A stretch of 64,000 bases of DNA from JBMNCQ01 sp049366715 (GTDB lineage: Bacteria > Bacillota > Peptococcia > Peptococcales > BICA1-8). Below are positions 48,461 to 57,277 of the stretch, piece after piece. Position numbers and translations under genes: made by a program. The notes under the pieces were generated by a model that saw nothing but the letters and a program-made list of their open reading frames with translations, was not told the DNA's origin and ran no database searches. Within the stretch, counting starts at the first letter, position 1, and each line of letters begins with the position of its first letter. The stretch lies in assembly GCA_049366715.1 (NCBI GenBank), contig JBMNCQ010000009.1, forward strand, positions 153,450-217,449, written 5' to 3'.

Positions 48461-51157
48461 TTATTGCTCAAATAACCCTTCGGTATTTGCCTGGGCTTCC
48501 AACTGATTAATTATTTGTTCCAATTCATTAAGAGCATTTCCATATTCCGCCCAGTTCCCTGACTGCGCCGCATTTCTAGCTTTATCAAAAGCTTCACGGG
48601 CCTGGCGGCTTAAGATCTTAATATTAATTTCCGAAGGTTCTTCTTCAGCGTCAGGGATCTCAGCTTCCCTTTGGGTAAAAATTTGATAAAGGGCTTCTTC
48701 TAAAGTTTCCTCCATCACGATCGTATCTTTATAAGCAATAATTATTCTTTTTACCTCCGGAAGACTATTGGCGTTATTCGCTTGAATATATAACGGTTCT
48801 ACATATAAAAGAGAATTTTGAATGGGTATCACCAGTAGATTGCCTCTGAGTACAGAAGAACCTTGCTGACCCCAGAGCGTTAGTTCTTTAGATATGATAG
48901 AATCCTGGTTGATCCTGGATTCTATTTGCATTGGTCCGTAAATCAGTTTTTGTTTCGGGAACTTAAAAAGAACTAACTGTCCGTATTTATCACCATCATT
49001 TCTTGCGGCCAGCCAGGCAATCATATTATCTTTCTTGGCCGGTGTAAAGGGACGCATCAGCAGAAACTCCAGGCTTGGTGACTGGGGGAGCCGCATATTT
49101 ATGTAATAGGGATTAACATTTTGGATGTTGTCCTGGTACTGTTCTTTGGCTATATCCCAGGCGTCTTCCCGGTTATAAAACACCCGGGGGTTTTTCATGT
49201 GGTAATTTCTATAAACTGTTGTCTGGATGTTGAATAAATCCAGGGGATAGCGTATATGCTCTTTAAATCCCGCGGGCATTTGCTCCCAGGATTTAAACAA
49301 GTTGGGAAAAATTCTGGCATATGCTCTAACAATAGGATCTGCTTCGTCTATTAAATAAAAGTTAACACTTCCATTGTAAGCATCGATAATTACTTTTACA
49401 GAGTTCCGAATATAATTAATTTCATTAAATCTGGGATCAATTACCGGCTCAGAATACGGGTATTTATTGCTTATGGTATATGCATCTATCATCCAGAAAA
49501 GCTTGCCGTCATTGATTACAAGATAAGGGTCCTGATCATATTTGAGGAAAGGAGCTATTTTTCTTACCCGCTCCTGGATGTCTCTCTGGAGAATAATCCG
49601 GCTTTCACCGGTAAGTGCACTGGAAACGAGTATTTTTGTGCTTCCTTTATTTAAAGCGAACAGGAGTCTGTTGATACCATTTAAAGGTATCCCTGCCGTA
49701 CCTTCATAGGTAGTTTCCGCATTGTCGCTGCCTACCGGATAATCGAATTCTTGTTCGGTGGTATTTACAAGGACATAATCTTTGGTTAAGAGTCCGAAAT
49801 AGATCTCAGGTCTGGTGATCGTCAGCTCGGGCACTTCAGTGACAGGAGGGATATTTTTAACGATTAATTGAGGCTGACCCTGAGGTGTTATCTTGTTTAC
49901 CGGAGTTACAACGGCTCCATAACCGTGGGTATATTTTAAGTATCTGTTAATCCAGGTTTGGGCCTGGGGGCTGTTTTGGTCAAATTCCCTGGCCGATAAA
50001 AAAACCTGGGTAACCTGACCGTTAATTTTATAGCGGTCAACATCTACTTCTGAAAAGTTGTAATAAGGCCGCAGGCTTTGTAACTGATTAAAGATGGTCA
50101 TAGCCGGTCTAAAATCATTAATCCTAATGTTGTCTATGGTCGCTGAAGAATCTTCCAAATCGTTAAATGTCAAAGCGGCGTCTCCTTCATATTCTATCTC
50201 TGTAATTTTATCAAGACCGAAGGCCTGAGTGGTCATAGCGATATTTTCGGCAATATACTCTTCTTCTTTATTGATTTCATTAGGGGTTACCATGAAACTT
50301 TGCACTAAATTTTGGGATACCCCGCCGATAACGATAGTAATTATGAGCAATGCAGGGCCTAACGCCGCGGTTTTGACATTATTTTTACGCATGCCGATGA
50401 AAATGGTAACGGCTGAAATTAAGCAAACTGCCGACGCTATGTAGTAATAAGGCAGAGTAACTTTTAAATCGGTATAGCTTGCTCCAAAGGAGGCTCCCCG
50501 GGGTGAATACAGTAAATTTGCTAATTTCAGCTGATAACCGACAATTAAGAGCAGGAAAAACGCTATGGCAAAATAACCTAATCTGTTTATGACAGTTTTT
50601 AATGGCGTATTACCTAAACCCTGCAGATAAAAGGTAAATAAGAAATTTAAAATCGCAATAACAAACAGAATGATCATTGCTACTGAAAATATGTTTTCAA
50701 ATAATGACAGGTCAAAAAAGTAAAAGCTTAAATCCCGGTTAAAAACAGGGTCTTGGACTGCAAAAGGGACCTTATTTAAAAAGAGTAAAATATTTTCCCA
50801 GAGAGCCGTTGCAGTTAGCAATCCTGCAAAAAGCCCGAGTAAAGCGGAGGGCAGAATTATTAAAAAATTTTTTGCCCCTTTTTTATTGTTAAGATTAATC
50901 ACGTTCTCGTGGACATTAACCGGTGGTTTGAGACGCAACGTAAGGTGTAATGTTAAAAAAGCGAGGAGGAAGACAACAATAAAAGAAACAACCCCAATGA
51001 TTATTTTCGCCAACAAAGTTGTGATAAATATTCCCTGATAGCCTACTTCCTTGAACCATAAATAATCGGTATACAGGCCTAGCAGCTTTGGTAAGCTGAG
51101 TAGGAGTATTATGATTAAAGGAGTTAATAAGATTATTCTCAATTTTTTAAAATTCAT
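48461..51157 (-). CDS. UPF0182 (COG1615) large membrane protein
   Basis: 898 residues. About seven hydrophobic segments fill the first 300 residues, and a large soluble domain follows. Typical features are the early YTDYLWFKEVGYQGIF loop and the segments SLRPYYNFSEVDVDRY, PPVTEVPELTITRPEIYFG and RVFYNREDAWDIAKEQY in the soluble part. The acidic C-terminus resembles other family members. Function is unknown. AGGAGG precedes ATG 51157; a 70-codon upstream extension has no site. Confidence 0.92.
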   Translation of the reverse strand: MNFKKLRIILLTPLIIILLLSLPKLLGLYTDYLWFKEVGYQGIFITTLLAKIIIGVVSFIVVFLLAFLTLHLTLRLKPPVNVHENVINLNNKKGAKNFLIILPSALLGLFAGLLTATALWENILLFLNKVPFAVQDPVFNRDLSFYFFDLSLFENIFSVAMIILFVIAILNFLFTFYLQGLGNTPLKTVINRLGYFAIAFFLLLIVGYQLKLANLLYSPRGASFGASYTDLKVTLPYYYIASAVCLISAVTIFIGMRKNNVKTAALGPALLIITIVIGGVSQNLVQSFMVTPNEINKEEEYIAENIAMTTQAFGLDKITEIEYEGDAALTFNDLEDSSATIDNIRINDFRPAMTIFNQLQSLRPYYNFSEVDVDRYKINGQVTQVFLSAREFDQNSPQAQTWINRYLKYTHGYGAVVTPVNKITPQGQPQLIVKNIPPVTEVPELTITRPEIYFGLLTKDYVLVNTTEQEFDYPVGSDNAETTYEGTAGIPLNGINRLLFALNKGSTKILVSSALTGESRIILQRDIQERVRKIAPFLKYDQDPYLVINDGKLFWMIDAYTISNKYPYSEPVIDPRFNEINYIRNSVKVIIDAYNGSVNFYLIDEADPIVRAYARIFPNLFKSWEQMPAGFKEHIRYPLDLFNIQTTVYRNYHMKNPRVFYNREDAWDIAKEQYQDNIQNVNPYYINMRLPQSPSLEFLLMRPFTPAKKDNMIAWLAARNDGDKYGQLVLFKFPKQKLIYGPMQIESRINQDSIISKELTLWGQQGSSVLRGNLLVIPIQNSLLYVEPLYIQANNANSLPEVKRIIIAYKDTIVMEETLEEALYQIFTQREAEIPDAEEEPSEINIKILSRQAREAFDKARNAAQSGNWAEYGNALNELEQIINQLEAQANTEGLFEQ

Positions 51158-51286
51158 ATCAATGCCTCCTGAAAGATTTCTATTAATATTTACCCCATAA
51201 TGTCCTAAAAATAAAACCATATCGTATAAAAATGTAAATTTTAATGCAAAATATACTATACCAAAAATAAGGAGGGGTGTGCCGCA

Positions 51287-51478
51287 ATGGAAGAATTGCT
51301 TACTTGCCCAAACTGCGGAGGTACAGATTTTATGCCGGTAATAAGAATGCGCCAGGGTGGCAGTCATAGTCTAAGTTCACCTATTACAAACTGGGCAGGT
51401 GCCAGGTGCTGTAACTGTAATTCATTGTATGATGATGTCTATATAGCACCTTATTTAGCAACCAAACATTTTAAATAA
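51287..51478 (+). CDS. Small zinc-ribbon protein
   Basis: 63 residues with CPNC and CCNC knuckles (residues 7-10 and 41-44) that should bind one zinc. AAGGAGGGG precedes the ATG. It is divergent from the UPF0182 gene, whose true start lies 130 bases away. Function unknown. Confidence 0.65.
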   Translation: MEELLTCPNCGGTDFMPVIRMRQGGSHSLSSPITNWAGARCCNCNSLYDDVYIAPYLATKHFK

Positions 51479-51485
51479 TAATGGA

Positions 51486-51509
51486 TTAAGCCAGCTCATG
51501 CTGGCTTAA
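51486..51509. terminator. Convergent terminator hairpin
   Basis: TTAAGCCAGC, TCAT loop, GCTGGCTTAA, perfect 10-bp stem, between the zinc-ribbon gene and the tautomerase gene. Confidence 0.75.
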
Positions 51510-51530
51510 GATAATTTTGAAGTTATTGAA

Positions 51531-51716
51531 TTACTGATCACAGCTAAGTTTTCCGCCTTTAGCAATATGCTGAGTAGGCATTTCTCTAATAATAATCGTT
51601 ACGCTATCTTTAGAACAGTTTACCGTCTCAGAAATGGCAGCAGTTACCTTTTCAACAAGAGCTCTTTTCTGTTCCAGAGTTCTACCTTCAATCATTTCAA
51701 TTTGAACGACCGGCAT
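51531..51716 (-). CDS. 4-oxalocrotonate tautomerase-family protein
   Basis: 61 residues. The protein begins Met-Pro-Val-Val-Gln-Ile-Glu, and the N-terminal proline is the catalytic base after Met removal. The segment GRTLEQKRALVEKVTAAISE matches the family. These small enzymes form hexamers and catalyse keto-enol shifts; the physiological substrate is unknown. ATG 51716 is required to expose Pro; a GTG start at 51728 would block it. Confidence 0.85.
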   Translation of the reverse strand: MPVVQIEMIEGRTLEQKRALVEKVTAAISETVNCSKDSVTIIIREMPTQHIAKGGKLSCDQ

Positions 51717-51860
51717 CCGGTATGTCACCTCACTTTAAAGATTTTCCTTATTTTGTTATTATTATTCTCCAAATAAGTATAAAAACCTTTTGGAATATGC
51801 AGAAATATTTTAAATCCGGGCAAAATAAAAATGATATTAATAAAGGAGGGTCACAATGGA

Positions 51861-52037
51861 ATGGAAAACAAAGAATTAGAAAAGAAAGAATTGGAACAAA
51901 TTATTCCCAGTGATGCTAAAATAAATACCAGTTCTCCCGGAGTACTGGCAATAGAGAGATTTAAAGCCGCACTTGCTTTAAATACCGACGAAAGGGAAAA
52001 AGCGCAAGAATTAAGGGAGACACTATTAGAAGAATAA
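51861..52037 (+). CDS. Small acidic hypothetical protein
   Basis: 58 residues, highly charged (MENKELEKKELEQIIPSD), with a likely helix ERFKAALALNTDEREKA. AAAGGAGGG (51842-51850) lies ten bases upstream of ATG 51861. A nearer ATG at 51856 in another frame gives only seven codons. Function unknown. A terminator follows. Confidence 0.5.
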   Translation: MENKELEKKELEQIIPSDAKINTSSPGVLAIERFKAALALNTDEREKAQELRETLLEE

Positions 52038-52052
52038 AGTGAATACCCAAAG

Positions 52053-52083
52053 CAGTCCGGACTAATGGTCCGGCCTGTTTTTA
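52053..52083 (+). terminator. Intrinsic terminator
   Basis: CAG-T-CCGGAC, loop, GTCCGG-C-CTG (52053-52062 with 52068-52077), then TTTTTAT. Confidence 0.85.
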
Positions 52084-52136
52084 TCATATTTTTTAATTTT
52101 AAAAATATATTTTGTCAAAAAGCAGGAATTGTTTTT

Positions 52137-52158
52137 TGTATACAGAATACTATATACA
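52137..52158. promoter_or_regulatory. Inverted TGTATA/TATACA repeat upstream of gdhA
   Basis: TGTATA (52137-52142) and TATACA (52153-52158) lie about 125 bases before the gdhA start. This could be an operator. Similar GTATAC cores recur near the aminotransferase gene, but the motif is common in AT-rich DNA. Confidence 0.3.
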
Positions 52159-52282
52159 GAAAAAAGCATTTTGTTGCAGGGGGGTATTAGGAGGGTAAAG
52201 GATAAATAAATTGATTTTAGATATTGAGTGTAATATTTAGGGTACATTTTAAAATTTTAATTAATTAGAGAGGTGTTTTTTT

Positions 52283-53539
52283 ATGAGTGATGGTACAAAG
52301 CTACTAAATCAAACACAGGACTTGATTAAAGAATGTATTGATGAATTAGGTTTAAATCCATCTGTCTACGAATATCTAAAAGAACCCCGCAAAACAATCA
52401 TTGTAAATATACCTGTTAAAATGGATGATGGTTCTGTAAAGAGCTTTACCGGTTACAGGGTTCAGCATAATAATGCTTTAGGTCCTTATAAAGGCGGGAT
52501 TCGTTTTCATCCTAATGCAGATCTCGATGAAGTTAAAGCATTAGCAGCCTTGATGACATTAAAAACGTCAATTGTAGAAGGAATTCCTTTTGGCGGTGGA
52601 AAAGGCGGGATCACTGTAGATCCGAAAACACTGACCCAATCTGAATTACAGCGGCTGGCCCGGGGATATATAAGAGCGATTTCCTTATTTATCGGTCCGA
52701 AAAAAGACATTCCTGCTCCCGATGTAAATACAAATCCTCAAATAATGGCCTGGATGGCTGATGAATATTCTTACATCAGAAGACAGGCAGAACATGAGAT
52801 TATTACAGGTAAGCCGATTGAAATAGGCGGCTCTAAAGGGCGGACTCAAGCAACATCCAGAGGTCTAATGTTTGTGGCTCAGAAGGCCGGCCAATTAAAA
52901 GGAATTAATTTTACAGGTGCTGAAGCCGTTATTCAAGGTTTTGGTAATGTTGGCGGTAATGCTGCCTTATTATTCCATGAGGCGGGAGCAAAAGTTATTG
53001 CAGTTAGTGATGTGGAAGGTGCAATTTATAACAGAAACGGCTTGGATATACCGGAAATAATGCAATATAGTAAAGATCACGGTACCATTGCTACATACCC
53101 TGACGCCAAAAAGATTTCAAATGAGGAATTGCTGGAATTGGAATGTGATATTTTAGCTCCTTGTGCTCTTGAGAATCAGATCACCAAGGAGAATGCTTCG
53201 AAAATAAAAGCTAAGATTATTGCTGAAGGCGCCAATGGGCCTACTACGGCAGAGGCTGATAAAATTCTGGAGGAAAAAGGCATTTTGATATGTCCTGACG
53301 TAATTGCCAACGCCGGCGGTGTTGTAGTAAGTTATTTGGAATGGGTCCAAGGAAACTATCATTTCCAATGGAAAGAACAAACAGTCAATGCTGAATTATA
53401 TGAGAAAATAGTCCCGGCCTTTGAAAATATTTATCAGTTTGCTCAGGAAAGAAAAATACCGATGCGCAGGGCTGCCTTTATGGTCGGTATTAAAAGACTG
53501 ACCGATGTAATGGAGGTAAGAGGCTGGCTGACTAAATAG
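52283..53539 (+). CDS. gdhA: Glutamate dehydrogenase (Glu/Leu/Phe/Val family)
   Basis: 418 residues, the length of hexameric family I-type NAD-linked enzymes. It interconverts glutamate and 2-oxoglutarate plus ammonia. GYRVQHNNALGPYKGGIRFH and GGGKGGITVDP (with the active-site lysines) are visible, then the Rossmann motif IQGFGNVGGNAA near residue 215. The ending MRRAAFMVGIKRLTDVME is typical. Together with kamA and the aminotransferase it suggests amino-acid catabolism. A terminator follows at once. Confidence 0.93.
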   Translation: MSDGTKLLNQTQDLIKECIDELGLNPSVYEYLKEPRKTIIVNIPVKMDDGSVKSFTGYRVQHNNALGPYKGGIRFHPNADLDEVKALAALMTLKTSIVEGIPFGGGKGGITVDPKTLTQSELQRLARGYIRAISLFIGPKKDIPAPDVNTNPQIMAWMADEYSYIRRQAEHEIITGKPIEIGGSKGRTQATSRGLMFVAQKAGQLKGINFTGAEAVIQGFGNVGGNAALLFHEAGAKVIAVSDVEGAIYNRNGLDIPEIMQYSKDHGTIATYPDAKKISNEELLELECDILAPCALENQITKENASKIKAKIIAEGANGPTTAEADKILEEKGILICPDVIANAGGVVVSYLEWVQGNYHFQWKEQTVNAELYEKIVPAFENIYQFAQERKIPMRRAAFMVGIKRLTDVMEVRGWLTK

Positions 53540-53549
53540 GGAATCATAC

Positions 53550-53577
53550 AAAAAAAGGACCGTCCGGTCCTTTTTTT
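53550..53577 (+). terminator. Intrinsic terminator after gdhA
   Basis: A7-GGACCG, TC loop, CGGTCC-T7: perfect hairpin with A-tract and T-tract, works both ways. Confidence 0.92.
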
Positions 53578-53608
53578 ATTCTGAATAAAACTGTTCAAAA
53601 AATACATC

Positions 53609-53728
53609 TTATTCTTTATGAGCATTTTCAGCTTGTTTTCTTAATTCTTCTTCCTTAATATTTCTTTCTTGAGTAGAAAGCATTAAATATTCAGGAGAAT
53701 TAATAAAGCTGCTTAAATTTTTGTACAT
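53609..53728 (-). CDS. 39-residue hypothetical protein
   Basis: ATG 53728 with AAGGAGATGATAAT upstream. The peptide MYKNLSSFINSPEYLMLSTQ continues with a charged helix (ERNIKEEELRKQAENAHKE). Strong ribosome-binding site and clean stop at 53609-53611 support real translation. No family recognised; too short for routine gene finders. Confidence 0.55.
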   Translation of the reverse strand: MYKNLSSFINSPEYLMLSTQERNIKEEELRKQAENAHKE

Positions 53729-53958
53729 TATTATCATCTCCTTATAATATTATTATCTTTATTATATAACAACTAAGAAAATTTAGCAGCTGTTTGACTC
53801 ATGTATACAGTATTATTAACAGACTGTTACATAACAAATTCAAAAGTGATTTTCAAATTAAAATCAAGCTTAAATTTTCAGAGGATGAAGAAGTAACACA
53901 GATACTCTTTAATTTCATATAATAAATTGAAAATAAAGGAGTAAAGGAGCTGTTAATA

Positions 53959-55035
53959 TTGACATATGTAGTGAGAACCGGTGATACTTTATATTTAATT
54001 GCCCAAAGATTTAACACTACAGTTGAGCGGTTAATCCAGCTAAACAATATCACTAATCCCAGCGCCATAATGGTCGGCAGGGTAATTATTATCACTCCGG
54101 AGGAACCGACACCACAGCCTCCCCTTGGTCCGGAATGGTGTCCCCGTTTAACTCTGAGGGATCGGGGAAGCTCCGTTAGAGAGGTTCAACAATTATTAAG
54201 ACAGCGGGGATACGACTTAGGTGGTATTGATGGTGTATTCGGAGCAAGAACCCGGGCGGCTGTAGTTAACTTTCAGCGGGCCCAAAATCTAGCGGTATCC
54301 GGTGTAGTAGATGAAGCTACCTGGCAGGCTTTAGGAAGAAACTGCACCGGACAGGGGACATCTGCTTGTCCGGTAATTAGATTAGGGACTAGAGGGAGTG
54401 CCGTGAGATTTCTGCAAAGTCTGCTAACAAATTCAAATTATGCACCAGGTCCTATTGATGGTGTTTACGGTGCTGATACGCAAGCAGCCGTAATCGCTTT
54501 CCAAGCTAATAATAACCTTTCCCCAACAGGGGTTGTTGACCAGGCAACATGGAATAAACTTGGTGTGACCTGTGTCCCTGCTTATCCCGACCATGGTCAG
54601 AACGGAGGTACAGTACCTCCGGTACCTGATGAAGGAGATGAAGTAAATTATACATGGGAAGAAATTGAAGGATTCCGCTATCTTTTAGCAACAAATGAGC
54701 AGCGTTATTTTCGGGGCCAGCCTGTAAGAATCACTTTCCGTAAAAGAAATATTACAGATGAATCCGTAACATTAAGTTATTCTTCCAGTCAGTTGTTTGA
54801 TTTTTATATCTCCAATTCTAACGGTAGAGAAATTTGGAGGTGGTCTGAAGATGCTGCTTTTATGCCGGTTGTAACGGAAATGGTTTTAGCTCCCGGTGAA
54901 GCGGAAACAATCGATATCGTCTGGAACCAAAGAAACAAAGGCGGCAATCTGGTCAATCCGCAAACCTTGACCTTGTGGGGAACCAATAAGGCTACAGGTC
55001 AGAGCGTATCGGTTCAATTTGAAGTTTATTCATAA
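53959..55035 (+). CDS. LysM / double PG-binding / BsuPI domain protein
   Basis: 358 residues. Residues 1-47 are a LysM domain (YVVRTGDTLYLIAQRFN); residues 62-128 and 138-212 are peptidoglycan_binding_1 domains with DLGGIDGVFGARTRAAV and APGPIDGVYGADTQAAV; residues 245-355 resemble BsuPI, the intracellular proteinase inhibitor. No signal peptide is visible. PG-binding plus a protease-inhibitor fold suggests a cell-wall or spore-cortex protein that holds a protease or adhesin in place; this is inference. TTG 53959 follows AAAGGAG by nine bases. Cysteines are few and scattered. Confidence 0.85.
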   Translation: MTYVVRTGDTLYLIAQRFNTTVERLIQLNNITNPSAIMVGRVIIITPEEPTPQPPLGPEWCPRLTLRDRGSSVREVQQLLRQRGYDLGGIDGVFGARTRAAVVNFQRAQNLAVSGVVDEATWQALGRNCTGQGTSACPVIRLGTRGSAVRFLQSLLTNSNYAPGPIDGVYGADTQAAVIAFQANNNLSPTGVVDQATWNKLGVTCVPAYPDHGQNGGTVPPVPDEGDEVNYTWEEIEGFRYLLATNEQRYFRGQPVRITFRKRNITDESVTLSYSSSQLFDFYISNSNGREIWRWSEDAAFMPVVTEMVLAPGEAETIDIVWNQRNKGGNLVNPQTLTLWGTNKATGQSVSVQFEVYS

Positions 55036-55093
55036 GGAAGCGTTCCATTAAGCCGCAGAACAAGCTGGTAAGATATAAGCTGAACATGAAAAG

Positions 55094-55134
55094 CAGAAGA
55101 AGACCTGCAAGGCTGAGCAGGTCTTCTTCTGTTT
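55094..55134. terminator. Bidirectional intrinsic terminator
   Basis: CAGAAGAAGACCTGC (55094-55108) and its perfect complement (55117-55131), then TTTT. It separates convergent genes. Confidence 0.9.
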
Positions 55135-55138
55135 TCAG

Positions 55139-55327
55139 CTAGTAGTGATTTTCTCTTTTAAATATTGCAACCAGGCATGATTTAGAGTTAGAACAGGAAT
55201 GGGGAAATATCGCAAACAGTTCCCAGCCTTCTTGTGCTTCTTTATTTAAACTTAAATCAAGCAGATTTTGCATTACCAGACAGCCATCGGAAGGTGTAAT
55301 GCGAACTGACTTATATTCAACATTCAT
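55139..55327 (-). CDS. Small DUF4177-like protein
   Basis: 62 residues with the pattern EYKSVRI near the start and EGWELFAIFPHSC then LVAIFKRE at the end, as in DUF4177-type small proteins. Function unknown. AAGGAGG precedes ATG 55327 by eight bases. Confidence 0.6.
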   Translation of the reverse strand: MNVEYKSVRITPSDGCLVMQNLLDLSLNKEAQEGWELFAIFPHSCSNSKSCLVAIFKRENHY

Positions 55328-55456
55328 TGTATATTCCTCCTTATCTCCTACTTTAATATATGAAAAATCAAAAAAAAGTTTTCCTGAAAGAAATGAAACT
55401 TTTTAATGATCTATGCGTCTTTTAAATGATAGAGAAATAAGCTGGAGGTGGAGAGC

Positions 55457-55693
55457 GTGTTTGATGTAAAAAAGGTTGAAGAAGAGTTTAAGTGTCAGAA
55501 ATGCGGGTCGGTTGGAGCGGAGGTAAGGGAAGTTGCGATGACCGGTACCGGGTTGAGTAAACTTTTTGATATTCAAAATAATGAATTTTTATTTATTTCC
55601 TGTAAGGAGTGCGGATTTACGGAAGTATTCAATTTACATATTCTTGAAAAAAGGCCTTCGTCCTGGCTAATGGATTTTTTGATCGGAGGCTGA
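55457..55693 (+). CDS. Zinc-ribbon nucleic-acid-binding-like protein
   Basis: 78 residues. CQKCGSVGAEVREVAMTGTG and later CKECGFTEVFN give the two knuckles of a zinc ribbon as in the Zn_ribbon_8 family. GTG 55457 follows GGAGG by eight bases; GTG 55448 overlaps the site. Function unknown. Confidence 0.7.
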   Translation: MFDVKKVEEEFKCQKCGSVGAEVREVAMTGTGLSKLFDIQNNEFLFISCKECGFTEVFNLHILEKRPSSWLMDFLIGG

Positions 55694-55778
55694 AAAATAC
55701 CGGTGGGCGGGCAGCTTAGTTTTGCTGCGGCCGGTTAGGTAAAGAGGAAACAAATTAAGACAGGACTGATCTTACATT

Positions 55779-55826
55779 CATGATAAAAATACCCCTTTCA
55801 TTTGGAAAGAGGGTATTTTTATCATG
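55779..55826 (+). terminator. Long intrinsic terminator
   Basis: CATGATAAAAATACCCC and its complement across a small loop, 16 bp perfect plus extension through one bulge; ends in TATTTTTATC. Works both ways. Confidence 0.85.
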
Positions 55827-55920
55827 CACTGGTAAGTAAATAAATCAATGGTGAATCGCTGAAGTTAAAGCAGGGAAACTCAAGCTGCCGCCAGTAACAC
55901 CGGTATATCCGGGGACGTTT

Positions 55921-57099
55921 TTATTTATTTTTATACACTTCCATTGCTGTTGAGGCTCCGATACCGGTTTGAACATGATATCCTTGTTCTTTAAGGGCAC
56001 TTTCTAAAGCAGTTAGGAGTAATAAAATATTTTTTTCATAGCAGGTATAACCCATGGTACCGATTCGCCAAACTTTACCTTTACCTTCGCCTAGTCCTCC
56101 TCCGATTTCTATCCCGTATCTATTCAACAGATATTTACGGACCGCAGCATCGTCTACACCGTCCGGGATAACTGCAGAAGTAAGCATGGGGAGCCTATGT
56201 CCTTCCTGCGCCCACATTTTAATACCCATGGCCTCCAAACCTGACTTTAACGCCCGGGAGTTTAATTCGTGGCGGGCAAAGCGAGCCTCTAAACCTTCTT
56301 CATAAATAAGTCTTAAGGATTCACGAAGGGCGTAATTCATATTAATCGGGGCGGTATGATGATAAGCCCGCTGCTGCCCCCAATAATTCTGGATCATCGT
56401 TAAATCCAGGTACCAAATGGGAACCTTTGATTTTCTGTTATTGATGATTTCCCGGGCTTTTTCGCTAAAAGTAACAGGTGCTAAACCGGGAGGGCAGCTG
56501 ATACATTTTTGGGTTCCGCTGTAAGCAGCATCAATTCCCCACTGGTCTATTTTAATATCTGTTCCTGCTAAGGAGGTAACGCAATCGACTAAAAGCATAG
56601 TATCGTATTCTTTACAAAGTTTGGCTATCTCATCTAAAGGCTGCAGAACACCGGTAGATGTTTCGGCATGAACGATTGCCAAATACTTGGCTTTGGTTTG
56701 GGCGAGGGCTTTCTGTACCTGATCCGGTTCGATAATTTTGCCCCAGGGTGCTTCGACGGCGGTAACCTCAGCTTTTAAACGCTGGCAGATATCAAGCATT
56801 CTTCCCCCGAAAGCCCCGTTTATACAAACGATTACTTTATCTCCTTCTTCAATTAGATTGGCCAGAACTGTTTCCATCCCGGCACTGCCCGTACCGGGCA
56901 TAGCCATGGTAAGTTGATTTTTCGTTTGGAACACATAGCGGAGCAAGTCCATAGTTTCATTCATTATCTCTAGAAACTCGGGATCAAGATGTCCCAAGAT
57001 AGGAGCTGACATGGCTCTTAATACTCTAGGATCGACATTACTAGGTCCGGGTCCCATTAAAACCCTTTCTGAGGGTCTTAATTCATTGTAGGTTTTCAT
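55921..57099 (-). CDS. Class V aminotransferase, alanine-glyoxylate type
   Basis: 392 residues, PLP-dependent. The start NELRPSERVLMGPGPSNVDP, AMPGTGSAGMETVLANL, the cofactor-binding VDCVTSLAGTDI and the Schiff-base lysine in SGTQKCISCPPGLAPV are typical of alanine-glyoxylate or serine-glyoxylate/pyruvate transaminases. It probably handles serine, alanine and glyoxylate. ATG 57099 follows GAGAGGAT by eight bases; the in-frame upstream start at 57141 lies inside the promoter region. TTGTATAC is repeated at the promoter. Confidence 0.9.
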   Translation of the reverse strand: MKTYNELRPSERVLMGPGPSNVDPRVLRAMSAPILGHLDPEFLEIMNETMDLLRYVFQTKNQLTMAMPGTGSAGMETVLANLIEEGDKVIVCINGAFGGRMLDICQRLKAEVTAVEAPWGKIIEPDQVQKALAQTKAKYLAIVHAETSTGVLQPLDEIAKLCKEYDTMLLVDCVTSLAGTDIKIDQWGIDAAYSGTQKCISCPPGLAPVTFSEKAREIINNRKSKVPIWYLDLTMIQNYWGQQRAYHHTAPINMNYALRESLRLIYEEGLEARFARHELNSRALKSGLEAMGIKMWAQEGHRLPMLTSAVIPDGVDDAAVRKYLLNRYGIEIGGGLGEGKGKVWRIGTMGYTCYEKNILLLLTALESALKEQGYHVQTGIGASTAMEVYKNK

Positions 57100-57125
57100 T
57101 AAAGCACATCCTCTCTTTTTGATGA

Positions 57126-57149
57126 TTGTATACATTATCATTTGTATAC
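57126..57149 (-). promoter_or_regulatory. Paired TTGTATAC motif at the aminotransferase promoter
   Basis: TTGTATAC occurs at 57126-57133 and 57142-57149, 16 bases apart, on either side of a GATAAT -10-like box on the minus strand. A dimeric regulator such as a GntR-type protein might bind here. Confidence 0.35.
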
Positions 57150-57277
57150 TTTGACATCGATTCCCTAACTCCTTGTTAAAGATTAAAAAATAATATTATT
57201 TTTATTTTGCATCAAGTGGCAATTAAATATAGTATAGAATAGGAAAGTAAAATTAACAAAAAAAGGAAGGTGATACA

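Noticed and set aside
51158..51367. 70-residue N-terminal extension of the UPF0182 protein
   Set aside because: It overlaps the divergent zinc-ribbon gene and its promoter region, while ATG 51157 has AGGAGG upstream.
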